A stretch of 43,668 nucleotides of DNA. It comes from Pseudomonadales bacterium. GTDB lineage: Bacteria > Pseudomonadota > Gammaproteobacteria > Pseudomonadales > Pseudohongiellaceae. A program made the translations under genes and the position numbers. The DNA lies in the NCBI GenBank assembly GCA_023256835.1, contig JALREE010000146.1, forward strand, positions 1-43,668, in the 5' to 3' direction. Numbering within the stretch: the stretch's first letter is position 1; each line of letters begins with the position of its first letter. Shown here piece after piece: positions 27,279-36,542 of this stretch. The notes under the pieces are model-generated. The model was not told the origin of the DNA. It saw only the letters and a list, made by a program, of their open reading frames with translations, and searched no databases.

Positions 27279-27695
27279 ATGATCAAGAAACGTTCTGCCT
27301 CGAACATGCTGCCCAATACCCTGGGCGAACTGGAGCTGGGAGTGCTGGAAGCGCTCTGGCAGGAAGCCGACCTGGATGCCAAGGCCATCTGCCAGCGCAT
27401 TCCCGCCATCCGGCAGCCATCCCTGAGCACCGTGCAATCCACCCTGGAGCGACTACACCGCAAGGAGCTGGTCAGCCGCACCAAGTCCGGGCACGCCTAT
27501 ACCTATGCCCCGCGCGTCTCCCGTTCCAATCTGCTGGGACGCCTGATGGGCGACATCATTCACCTGCTGCACGACGGCAAGCTCGAGACCATCCTCAGCA
27601 GTTTCGTCACCGTGGCGGCCGACCTGGACGATTCCTCGCTGGCCGATCTCGAGGCGCTGATCGCCCGCAAGAAGCAGGAAAAGGCGCTGGCATGA
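27279..27695 (+). CDS. BlaI/MecI/CopY-family transcriptional repressor
   Basis: The ~138-residue protein has the family's winged helix: LGELELGVLEALWQE, AKAICQRIPA, SLSTVQSTLERLHRKELVSRTKSGHAYTYAPRVSR. The C-terminal helical dimerisation part follows. ATG 27279 gives normal family length; ATG 27306 is an alternative and neither has a strong ribosome site. Its stop overlaps the M56 peptidase start (ATGA), the classic repressor-sensor pair in which the membrane peptidase leads to repressor inactivation. Likely targets are its own operon and the divergent TonB receptor. Confidence 0.88.
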   Translation: MIKKRSASNMLPNTLGELELGVLEALWQEADLDAKAICQRIPAIRQPSLSTVQSTLERLHRKELVSRTKSGHAYTYAPRVSRSNLLGRLMGDIIHLLHDGKLETILSSFVTVAADLDDSSLADLEALIARKKQEKALA

Positions 27696-28663
27696 TGATC
27701 AACAGCGTCGGCACATTCGCGTCCATCTGGCTGGCCCTGTGGCTGGCACTGAGTGTGCTCTTCGTGCTGGTCTATCCGCTGCTGCGGCCGGCCTTGCTGA
27801 ACCTGCATCCTCGCCATGGCAGCACCTTGCTGCTGGCCTACTGGGTATTGCCCTTCGCGGCCTCGCTGCTCAGCACGCTGATTCTCTTCATGCCGCCGGC
27901 GGAGACGCTGCTGGTGGAGGCCCACTGCCACGAGGATTGCGCGAGTCATGTGCCGCTCATCGACTCTGCAGTGCTGGCGTGGTTCGGAATCGTGCTGGGC
28001 GCCGTGGTGGTGCTTGGCCTGGTCTGGCGCTTTGTCGCGACGCTGCACCGTTCGCGGCAGCTGCACGCCCAGTTCGATTTTCTTGGCCGGCGCCGTGGTG
28101 CCTGGTACGAGATGGAGTCCGACTGCCCGCTGGTCTTCACACTGGGCTGGTGGCGCCCGCGCATCTACCTGAGCAGCGGCTTGCGCGCCGCCTGCAGTGA
28201 GCAGGACCTGGACATCATCCTGCAGCACGAACGGGCGCATCAGGAGCGACGCGACAATCTACGCCTGCTCGTCGCCCGCCTGTGCTGTGCCATCCTGCCC
28301 GCGCCTCTGGCACAGCGTGTGCTGAGCGACCTGCAGGTCGTCACCGAGCAGGCCTGCGATTTTCGTGCAGCCGAACGCTGCGGTGAAGTGGCCGTGGCGG
28401 AGACCCTGCTGAAGATCAAGCGCTTGCTCCTGCAGCGACCGGCCAGCCTGCCGCAGGATGCCATGGCCTTCGCCGAGCGTGACGTGGAGGCCCGCATCAA
28501 GGCGCTGCTGGTGGCCTCCAGCCGTGTCACGCTGCAAGGCTGGCAATTGCTGGCACTGCTGGTCCTGGGCGTCGCTCTGCTCGGCGCCATGGTCGGGCCG
28601 CTGCATCATGGCTCGGAATGGGTCATTGACGCACTGGGGGCCCATGCCACCCTGCCGCATTGA
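27692..28663 (+). CDS. M56-family (BlaR1-like) membrane metallopeptidase without sensor domain
   Basis: The 323-residue protein has about four membrane helices: two at the N-terminus, one near 90-110 (VLAWFGIVLGAVVVLGLVW) and one near 285-300. The zinc site HERAH is at 179-183 on the cytoplasmic loop, and EQACDFRAAE supplies the likely third ligand. BlaR1 carries a periplasmic penicillin-binding domain at its C-terminus; here only about 20 residues follow the last helix, so beta-lactam sensing in the BlaR1 manner is not possible. It is coupled by 4-base overlap to the repressor gene. The signal it senses is unknown; the neighbouring receptor and barrel suggest an envelope or nutrient cue. Confidence 0.88.
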   Translation: MMINSVGTFASIWLALWLALSVLFVLVYPLLRPALLNLHPRHGSTLLLAYWVLPFAASLLSTLILFMPPAETLLVEAHCHEDCASHVPLIDSAVLAWFGIVLGAVVVLGLVWRFVATLHRSRQLHAQFDFLGRRRGAWYEMESDCPLVFTLGWWRPRIYLSSGLRAACSEQDLDIILQHERAHQERRDNLRLLVARLCCAILPAPLAQRVLSDLQVVTEQACDFRAAERCGEVAVAETLLKIKRLLLQRPASLPQDAMAFAERDVEARIKALLVASSRVTLQGWQLLALLVLGVALLGAMVGPLHHGSEWVIDALGAHATLPH

Positions 28664-28759
28664 GCGGGGAACGAAACCGGCGCCACGCACTCCAATGAGC
28701 GTGACTCGATGTCCGCCGCCGGGCACGCCCTGTTCCAGGCTTCACAGGACTTCTGCCGC

Positions 28760-29755
28760 ATGAAAACACTTGCCTCCTTCCGCCGACTGCCCCTGGCTCT
28801 TCTCAGCGCAGCCCTGCTGACCCAGGCTTCGCCGCTGCTGGCGCAGCCCGATGCTGATGCGAGCGGGCGTCTGCGCCTGCCGGAGCTGCCGGCCATCACC
28901 GACACCTCGGCCTGGAGCTGGCTGGAGACGCGACGTGACAATGTCTCGCGCAATGTGTCCGGCATTGGCCGTGGCCTGGACGACTGGTTGTCCGGTGGCG
29001 GGGTGGGAGAGCACAGCAATCAGAGCTATCTGCGCCTCAAGGTGAATCAACAGGTCAGCGAGCAGGGCGACTACCATTCCACTGCGCGACTGAGCGGCCG
29101 CATCGACCTGCCCCAGGCCACCGAACGCTGGAAGCTGGTGTTCGAGTCGGAGCAGACCGAGACCGACTCGTTGCGCGATGAGCGCCTGAGCAATATCCGG
29201 CCTTCGGAATTCTCCGGCGGCTTCAGCTACGAACTGCCCGAGCGGGATGGACTGCGCTTCTCCCACGATGTGGGTGTGAAAGGGCGCATTCCGCTGGACC
29301 CGTTCTATCGCTTCCGCACGCGCTATGGCCTGGAGCTGAACGACATCTGGTACTTCGGCGCCGATCACAAGCTGTGGTACTACCATGCCGAGGGCTGGGG
29401 CCAGGACGGCCGCATCTACTTCAGCCGTGAGTTGAACGACACGATGTTCCTGCGTTTCGACACTGATCTGGACTACAAGGACCGCTACAACCAGTTCGAG
29501 TTCGCCCAGACCGTCTCGGTGCATCAGACCCTGGGCGAGCGCGAGACGCTGACCTACGAGGCCGGCGTGCTCGGGCTGAGTCAGCCCAATCCCAGGGTGG
29601 AGAACTACTACGTGCAGACGGTGTACCGCAAGGCCGTGTACGAGGACTGGCTGGTGATGGAACTGGTGCCGCAGCTGATCATGGCTCGCGACGAAAGCTG
29701 GGACCCGGAGCCGCGTTTCCAGTTCAATTTCGAGATCTACTTCTTCGACTTCTGA
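28760..29755 (+). CDS. Predicted outer-membrane beta-barrel protein
   Basis: ATG 28760 starts a clear signal peptide (KTLASFRRLPLALLSAALLTQ..LLAQ). The mature ~300 residues consist of alternating aromatic/polar strands (YLRLKVNQQV, LRFSHDVGVKGRI, LWYYHAEGWGQ, MFLRFDTDLDYK) and end in FEIYFFDF with a C-terminal phenylalanine, the outer-membrane assembly signal. I do not recognise a named family. It lies 96 bases after the M56 gene on the same strand and may be co-transcribed with the repressor-peptidase pair. Confidence 0.72.
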   Translation: MKTLASFRRLPLALLSAALLTQASPLLAQPDADASGRLRLPELPAITDTSAWSWLETRRDNVSRNVSGIGRGLDDWLSGGGVGEHSNQSYLRLKVNQQVSEQGDYHSTARLSGRIDLPQATERWKLVFESEQTETDSLRDERLSNIRPSEFSGGFSYELPERDGLRFSHDVGVKGRIPLDPFYRFRTRYGLELNDIWYFGADHKLWYYHAEGWGQDGRIYFSRELNDTMFLRFDTDLDYKDRYNQFEFAQTVSVHQTLGERETLTYEAGVLGLSQPNPRVENYYVQTVYRKAVYEDWLVMELVPQLIMARDESWDPEPRFQFNFEIYFFDF

Positions 29756-29759
29756 GTTC

Positions 29760-29771
29760 GCCCGCGCGGGC
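29760..29771. repeat. 12-base GC palindrome between convergent genes
   Basis: GCCCGCGCGGGC is a perfect palindrome in the 19-base gap between the barrel gene and the DUF6351 lipoprotein gene. It may help terminate transcription but has no T-run. Confidence 0.3.
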
Positions 29772-29774
29772 CAT

Positions 29775-31874
29775 TCACTCGCGCAGCGGCAGGCGCAACC
29801 AGGGGCCGTCCACGCGCTGCTGCGCCTCGCCCGGCTGACTGAAATCGCACACCCCCTGAGAGAACACTGCTTCCAGTCTGCTCCATTGCGCGTCGCTGAA
29901 GCTGACTGGGTAAGCGGCCCGTTCCAGAGGCCGGCGCGCACAGGCAATCAGGTCTTCCGCGAGTGCGCCACCGGCTGCGAGGCGGGGGCTGGCATGCACC
30001 GGGTACAGCCCGAGGCACTGTCCCGGGGACGACAGGTCGAGCACTTCCTCGATGCGCTCGTTCGCGGCTGTCCAGCAGGCGTCCACCGCCATGGCCGGTC
30101 GGGCCCGGCTCAGTCGTGTACGTGGCGGGGCATCCGGGTCCTGCGACTGCAAGGCATCCAGCCATCGGGTCATGGTCTGCAGCGCCAGCGTGCGCAGCGG
30201 TTCCAGCGGCAGGCTGGCGGCCTGGACCCAGATGCGCTGATTGTCGGCGTCCCCGTTGGCCTGGCGCAGTCGCTCGCGGATCTGCAGATCATGCAGGAAA
30301 TCCTGGGCATCCCCCTTCCCGTCGGTATAGGCGCGATACTGCAGGATCGGAATGCTGGCGAGCGACCCGGCCCCGCGGTTGATGCGCCCGCTGCGATAGG
30401 CCAGGGCGATACCTGCAGAAGGTGCCTGCGTGCGTTGCGCCACCCAGCGGCCGTCGCGATCCACCCCGCCAAGCCGTTCATTCAACTCCACGAAGGCATC
30501 CGGACCGATGCGGCCGTCGATCAAGGCCTGCAGGCCGTACTGCACGCCACGATTGTCCAGCACTTGATGGGCGAATCCGGTGCTCGGGTCCCGCCCGACG
30601 CTGGCGACATTGGTGTCGAACAAGGTGCAGCGCGCGCCGCCAGGATTGCGTTCGGGGTGGTAGACGAGGGCCTCGTCAATGCCGCACCCGGCTTCTGCCA
30701 CGATGACGTCCATCGGGCTGCTCGCCCAGGCCACGCAGGTGCCCGCGGAGAAGCCTTCCACTGCCTGGCGCTGCTCAGCGCTCCAGGCGAGGGAGGATTG
30801 CTCGAAATAGCGCTGCAGCAGCCGACAGTCGGTCACGGCATTGCGCATGCTGAAGGCGTCGGGCTCACTCATGCCGGGCAGCAGGCCGTTGAGCAGACCG
30901 GGGTAGTTCTGGGCGACGAGCAGAGTCAGTGCGGCGCCGCCTGCCTCGCCCAGTCCCAGGGTCCACACGGGTTCGCCATACTGTTCGATGAAGTGCTCCT
31001 TGAGCAGCATCGTCGTTTCGGCGGCCAGGACGTCATTGCACTGATGGCCCAGCACCATGAATGAGGAAACGGCATGGGCGAAACCTGCCCCGAGCAGCGT
31101 GGCGTCGAGCACGCTCTCCAGCGCGCGCGAGCCCTGGTTGTACTGCGTGCCGCAGCCGCCGCCATAACTGAAGGCCAGTCGCTGGTTCCAGCTGCGCACG
31201 GCATCCCATTCGCCATAGGTGCGGCGCGGGTCGTCCAGCACGGCGATGTGATAGAGCGCCCGATTGCGGGTGCCGGACTCCACGCGCACGATGAAAGGCA
31301 GGCGCTCACCGGGGCGGAACTCGGTGTAGGCCAGATCCTCGGGGTAGGGCGCGGTGATGTCGTTGATCTGCCGGAAGTCGCCCGCTTGGCTGCGGTAGAA
31401 ATGGCGAATCTGCGTCACCGTGGAACAGTCGGCGTCCAGGGGCTCGCCGAACCCCTGTTCTGTCGCGGTACACACGAAGGGCTGCAGGGCAGGGCCGCTG
31501 AACACAGGGCCAGTCGTCGAATGATTCAGCAGAGTGACCTGGGAGCGTGCGCTGCCGGCGCCGTCCATGGCCACCAGTGCGTTAGGGCCGTCACTCAGGC
31601 CGGTGACGAGCGCCTTGAGGCTGTTGTCGCGCGGGTCGAGCGAGAACAACTCGCTGATGTCGCGGCCGTCCAGAGCCACCTGCACGGTGTTGAGGGGTAC
31701 GCCGGCACTGGTGATCGAGATCAGCGCGTCGCCGCCACTCACCATGTCTGGACGAGTGGACAGCACATGAATGGCAATCGCTTGGGCGGGCGCTGGTTCG
31801 GGCGAAGGGGAGTCGCGACTGCAGGCCGTCAGCAAGCTGGCGAGCAGGATGGCGGGCAAGAGGGCGCGTGGCAT
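29775..31874 (-). CDS. DUF6351 (tannase-like) lipoprotein
   Basis: The chosen ATG (31874) has GGAG five bases upstream and starts a lipoprotein signal (PRALLPAILLASLLTAC, lipobox cysteine at ~18). The ~699-residue protein matches the tannase-like DUF6351 family: early IHVLSTRPDMVSGGDALI, later FPFIVRVESGTRNRALYHIAVL-like strands, YGGGCGTQYNQG, and the region TLGLGEAGGAALTLLVAQ followed by NYPGLLNGLLPG. At the nucleophile elbow the usual serine seems to be alanine (G-E-A-G-G), so activity is doubtful. It would sit on a membrane facing the periplasm. Located downstream of amtB on the same strand, behind a strong hairpin. Confidence 0.78.
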   Translation of the reverse strand: MPRALLPAILLASLLTACSRDSPSPEPAPAQAIAIHVLSTRPDMVSGGDALISITSAGVPLNTVQVALDGRDISELFSLDPRDNSLKALVTGLSDGPNALVAMDGAGSARSQVTLLNHSTTGPVFSGPALQPFVCTATEQGFGEPLDADCSTVTQIRHFYRSQAGDFRQINDITAPYPEDLAYTEFRPGERLPFIVRVESGTRNRALYHIAVLDDPRRTYGEWDAVRSWNQRLAFSYGGGCGTQYNQGSRALESVLDATLLGAGFAHAVSSFMVLGHQCNDVLAAETTMLLKEHFIEQYGEPVWTLGLGEAGGAALTLLVAQNYPGLLNGLLPGMSEPDAFSMRNAVTDCRLLQRYFEQSSLAWSAEQRQAVEGFSAGTCVAWASSPMDVIVAEAGCGIDEALVYHPERNPGGARCTLFDTNVASVGRDPSTGFAHQVLDNRGVQYGLQALIDGRIGPDAFVELNERLGGVDRDGRWVAQRTQAPSAGIALAYRSGRINRGAGSLASIPILQYRAYTDGKGDAQDFLHDLQIRERLRQANGDADNQRIWVQAASLPLEPLRTLALQTMTRWLDALQSQDPDAPPRTRLSRARPAMAVDACWTAANERIEEVLDLSSPGQCLGLYPVHASPRLAAGGALAEDLIACARRPLERAAYPVSFSDAQWSRLEAVFSQGVCDFSQPGEAQQRVDGPWLRLPLRE

Positions 31875-31894
31875 GAGGACTCCGGACGAAGCGC

Positions 31895-31918
31895 CGCGCC
31901 GGGACTTGTCCCGGCGCG
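31895..31918 (-). terminator. Hairpin after amtB
   Basis: CGCGCCGGGAC (31895-31905) and GTCCCGGCGCG (31908-31918) are perfect reverse complements 9 bases after the amtB stop. No T-run follows on the - strand, so it may terminate with help or stabilise the amtB message. It separates glnK-amtB from the lipoprotein gene. Confidence 0.5.
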
Positions 31919-31926
31919 GGCAGGTG

Positions 31927-33243
<1,317 letters not shown>

Positions 33244-33254
33244 GGCGGCTCTCC

Positions 33255-33770
<516 letters not shown>

Positions 33771-35000
33771 CTACGCATTCGCGAGCGCCTTCTCGCGCTG
33801 CAGTGCCTGCACCGAGCGAATCAGTGGCAGCAAGAACACAAGGAAAATGACGATCGAGGCAATGCCCAGAGCGCTCAGCGCCACGGGCAATCCCTGGGTC
33901 TCGGCCACGCGTCCCAGCAGCGGGCCGGTCAGCACGAAGCCAAGACGAAAGTTCAGACTGGTGAGCGAGTTCACCGTGGCCCGCACGTTGCCCGGCACGC
34001 GGCGATTGAGCGCATTCACCATGATCACCTGACACAGGCCGCGGCAGAAGAACAGGATGAAACCCACCAGTATTCCCGCCCAGCCTTGCAGCCACGCCAT
34101 GCCGAAATGCCCGAGCACCGGCAGCAGACCGATCAGCGTCAGTGCGAACACCGGCCCGCGACTGCGCTCCAGGTAGCGTCCGCACTGACTCGCCATGCCG
34201 ACGGTGAAGCTCTGGGCGAACCACAGCGAGCCGAACGTCACCAGTGACAAGCCCTGCGCCTCCCAATAGGGCTGCACCAGCCAGGCCACGTGAAACGTGC
34301 AGAGGTTGTAGAGCGGGATCGCGACGAAAGTCTGTCGCAGGATCTTGTCGCCCTGCATCAGGTGCCCATAGATCGCCCTGAAGCCCCGCAACGGTCGGGT
34401 GCCAGGTGCCTCACGACTGGGGGGCTCATGCAGCAGAAGCGCTAGCACCAGACAAACCCAGGCCACGCCGGCCTGTGCCGCCACCATCAGATCGAAGGAG
34501 TTCACGGCCAGTGCCCCGCCAGCCAGGGCCCCTGCGCCCTCTGCAAACGCCTTGGTGGACGACAGATGGGCGATGCTGCCGGTGTGGGCGTCCTCGGAGT
34601 CCGACAAGGCTTTCTCGGTGTCGTACAACAGGGCCAGGTCGGCACCTGACATCATGCTGGCGGCGACACCTAGCAGGCACTCGAAGACCAGCAGTTGCAC
34701 GAAGCTGTCGGCGAACACCAGCCAGCCGTAACCCAGCCCGTGGGCGATGCTGCCGATCAGCAGCACTGTGCGCCGGCCGAAGCGGTCGGCCAGCATGCCC
34801 GAAGGTGCCTCGAGTACCACGATGAAGCCGGCATAGACGGCCTGCAGGTAGAAGATATCGCCAAGGCTCAGTCCCTTCGATTCAAAGAACGGCACGATCA
34901 CCGGCACGATCAGCATGAACATGTGAAAGAAGGCCAGTGCATGAATGATGCGGATGTTGCGTTGCAGCGCCGCAGTGCCGAGCTGGTTTTTTTCAGGCAT
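33771..35000 (-). CDS. MFS transporter
   Basis: The ~409-residue protein has 12 predicted helices and the MFS loop 2-3 signature GMLADRFGRRTVLL (about residues 60-73), with a second-half counterpart. SGADLALLYDTEKAL in the fourth-fifth helix region is typical of a subgroup of poorly characterised bacterial MFS permeases. ATG 35000 is preceded by AGGGGG. The substrate is unknown; drug or metabolite export is a reasonable guess. It is preceded on the same strand by an unusual leader with a 36-codon ORF and an intrinsic terminator 58 bases before its start, which may govern its expression. Confidence 0.88.
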   Translation of the reverse strand: MPEKNQLGTAALQRNIRIIHALAFFHMFMLIVPVIVPFFESKGLSLGDIFYLQAVYAGFIVVLEAPSGMLADRFGRRTVLLIGSIAHGLGYGWLVFADSFVQLLVFECLLGVAASMMSGADLALLYDTEKALSDSEDAHTGSIAHLSSTKAFAEGAGALAGGALAVNSFDLMVAAQAGVAWVCLVLALLLHEPPSREAPGTRPLRGFRAIYGHLMQGDKILRQTFVAIPLYNLCTFHVAWLVQPYWEAQGLSLVTFGSLWFAQSFTVGMASQCGRYLERSRGPVFALTLIGLLPVLGHFGMAWLQGWAGILVGFILFFCRGLCQVIMVNALNRRVPGNVRATVNSLTSLNFRLGFVLTGPLLGRVAETQGLPVALSALGIASIVIFLVFLLPLIRSVQALQREKALANA

Positions 35001-35057
35001 AAGTCCCCCTCTGCACACCCGTTGTGGATGCACACTGGCAATTGTTCAGGTCGAAAA

Positions 35058-35096
35058 AAAAGGCCTCGGAGTTCGGCGGGAACTCGGAGGCCTTTT
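35058..35096 (-). terminator. Strong intrinsic terminator upstream of the MFS gene
   Basis: On the - strand AAAAGGCCTCCGAGTTC and GAACTCCGAGGCCTTTT form a 17-bp stem with one mismatch, a 5-base loop and a run of eight T on its 3' side (down to 35054). On the + strand four T follow, so it could work both ways. It sits between the 36-codon ORF and the MFS gene, both on the - strand, so it either ends a small transcript or attenuates the MFS gene. Confidence 0.85.
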
Positions 35097-35101
35097 CAGG
35101 G

Positions 35102-35117
35102 TTCAATCATTATTGAA
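35102..35117 (-). repeat. Small inverted repeat in the MFS leader
   Basis: TTCAAT (35102-35107), CATT, ATTGAA (35112-35117): perfect 6-bp arms between the stop of the 36-codon ORF and the terminator. It could be an additional leader hairpin or an operator. Confidence 0.4.
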
Positions 35118-35125
35118 TCAGAAGT

Positions 35126-35236
35126 TTACTCCAAGCCACTCTCCCGGGCGTTTTTCACCGCAATATGCAGCGCGCGCACATCGACGCTGGTCGATGTGTG
35201 CATGCAGACTGTGCGGCTGGTGCGTGGGGTGAACAT
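35126..35236 (-). CDS. 36-residue small protein or leader peptide
   Basis: ATG 35236 (AGAGAG 6-11 bases upstream) opens 36 codons ending TAA at 35126; the product begins MFTPRTSRTVCMHTSTS and ends VKNARESGLE. It is basic and not hydrophobic, with no signal peptide or membrane helix. A sigma-70-like promoter lies ~42 bases upstream and a strong terminator 29 bases downstream, which supports a real transcript. An inverted repeat (35174-35201, GTCGAT/ATCGAC arms, 12 bp with one wobble) lies inside the ORF. It may be a free-standing small protein or a leader peptide that controls the MFS gene. I do not recognise a family. Confidence 0.55.
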   Translation of the reverse strand: MFTPRTSRTVCMHTSTSVDVRALHIAVKNARESGLE

Positions 35237-35277
35237 GATGACTCTCTGGTGTTGCAATCTGGTTCAAGACGGCGCGA

Positions 35278-35305
35278 AGTCTATGCCTTTGCAAAGGCAT
35301 GTCAA
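35278..35305 (-). promoter_or_regulatory. Sigma-70-like promoter with a palindromic spacer
   Basis: On the - strand TTGACA (35305-35300) is a perfect -35 box; TAGACT (35283-35278) matches the -10 at 4 of 6 positions; the spacer is 16 bases. The whole spacer, TGCCTTTGCAAAGGCA (35284-35299), is a perfect palindrome, ideal for a repressor or a MerR-like activator bound between the boxes. Predicted start near 35271, 35 bases before the small ORF. Confidence 0.6.
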
Positions 35306-35322
35306 GCAGAAAACTGTTCGTT

Positions 35323-35691
35323 TCAGAAAATAGTTTTGGTGCCTGCCACCATGAAGATGTAGCCGGCCGTCACAAGGGCCAGCGCGAAGCAGGCGATGCG
35401 GGCCTGACGCGTGCGGGCGGTGCGCATCACGGCGACACCGAGACCGATGTAGACCAGCAGACCGACGATCTTGGCCCCGACCCAGGGCGCCACCCAGGGG
35501 TACATGCCGGACATCACCACCAGGGTGATGGCTGTCAGCAGCAGAAAGGTGTCGATGACGTGGGGGAGCACACGCACCAGCTTTTTCTCGACGATGGGGG
35601 ACTCCTTGATCTTGAGGATTCCGCGCACCAGAAAACCGAGGACGGAAATCGAGGCGAGGGACATGTGCAGGATCTTGATGAAGGTATACAT
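35323..35691 (-). CDS. SirB2-like membrane protein
   Basis: The 122-residue protein starts MYTFIKILHMSLASISVLGFLVRG and shows four predicted helices with the SirB2 pattern (SFxLRG-like first helix, LPHVIDTFLLLTAI, MYPWVAPWVGAKIVGLLVYIGLG, and a final helix ACFALALVTAGYIFMVA). SirB2-family proteins are small integral membrane proteins of uncertain role, named from an invasion-gene regulator locus. The start is set by homology; CAGGAG lies 13 bases upstream, rather far. The promoter of the 36-codon ORF begins 18 bases after its stop. Confidence 0.85.
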   Translation of the reverse strand: MYTFIKILHMSLASISVLGFLVRGILKIKESPIVEKKLVRVLPHVIDTFLLLTAITLVVMSGMYPWVAPWVGAKIVGLLVYIGLGVAVMRTARTRQARIACFALALVTAGYIFMVAGTKTIF

Positions 35692-35755
35692 GATGCGCGT
35701 GGGGCTCCTGTTGCTGCGGGTGGTGGGGCAGAGCGGGCGATGATAGAGCAAAGGC

Positions 35756-36424
35756 TCAGCGCAGGGAATCGAGCCAGGGCTGCAGTTCGTCCCAGTCGAT
35801 GGGGAACACATGACTGGCTCCCGGGGCGATACGTGCGTCAACGCGAGCCCCTGCCGAGGTCAGGGCATCGCGAATGGCCGGCAACTGCTTGTCCCAGCGC
35901 AGGTAGTCGTTCTCGCCGATGCGCAGAAACACGGGCAGGTCGGTGAAGTCCCCCGGCGCACTGCTGTCGCGCAGGATGCCCGGCACCGCCACCACGCCGT
36001 AGTAGTTGCCCGGGTTGCGTCCGGCGATCTCCAGCGCCGAGGTGCCGCCGTCGGAGACCCCGACGAGCAGAGTCTTGCCGACCTCGATGGCGGGCAGCTG
36101 CTGCAGATGGGCAATGATCTGGGGAATTCTCTCGCCGTTGCGGCCGGCAAAGCCACCGGCATCGGGAGCCACCGGGAAGGCGATCACCCAGCCACGGCTG
36201 GCCAGTTCATGACCGAGCCAGAATTGCGCGCGCACGATGTATTCATTGGCAGCACCACCGGACATCAGCACGCTGAGCGGCCACGGGCCCTCGCCGCTCG
36301 CCTTGGGATAGAACACGAACACCTTCACCGAGCTGCCATCGTCGAGCATGATCAGCTCCTCCGCCGCCCGGGTCAGAGCGGGGAGCAGCAGGATCAGGAA
36401 TGCAAACGTGCGCAACAGATTCAT
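35756..36424 (-). CDS. Secreted alpha/beta hydrolase
   Basis: The 222-residue product begins with a signal peptide (NLLRTFAFLILLLPALTRAAEE). The alpha/beta hydrolase fold shows LSVLMSGGAAN, the nucleophile elbow GVSDGG with the catalytic serine, an acid in RIGENDYL and the catalytic histidine in GASHVFP. It resembles dienelactone-hydrolase/PHB-depolymerase-like small esterases exported to the periplasm; the substrate is not evident. ATG 36424 follows AAGG. It lies 64 bases before the SirB2-like gene on the same strand; co-transcription is possible. Confidence 0.82.
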   Translation of the reverse strand: MNLLRTFAFLILLLPALTRAAEELIMLDDGSSVKVFVFYPKASGEGPWPLSVLMSGGAANEYIVRAQFWLGHELASRGWVIAFPVAPDAGGFAGRNGERIPQIIAHLQQLPAIEVGKTLLVGVSDGGTSALEIAGRNPGNYYGVVAVPGILRDSSAPGDFTDLPVFLRIGENDYLRWDKQLPAIRDALTSAGARVDARIAPGASHVFPIDWDELQPWLDSLR

Positions 36425-36542
36425 GAGCCTTGCCAGGAGCTTGTAGGATGTCTTGAAGTCTAGCAGCAAACCGCAGGATGCAAGCAGGGATTCGACAAAC
36501 AGCTTGAGTTCTCGGGTCGTCGCAGCACCGCAAGGCTCCGCC

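Noticed and set aside
35118-35300. 60-codon - strand frame overlapping the 36-codon ORF
   Set aside because: Its start lies within the promoter boxes and predicted untranslated region, so it could not be translated from the proposed transcript; the 36-codon frame has the better ribosome site and position.
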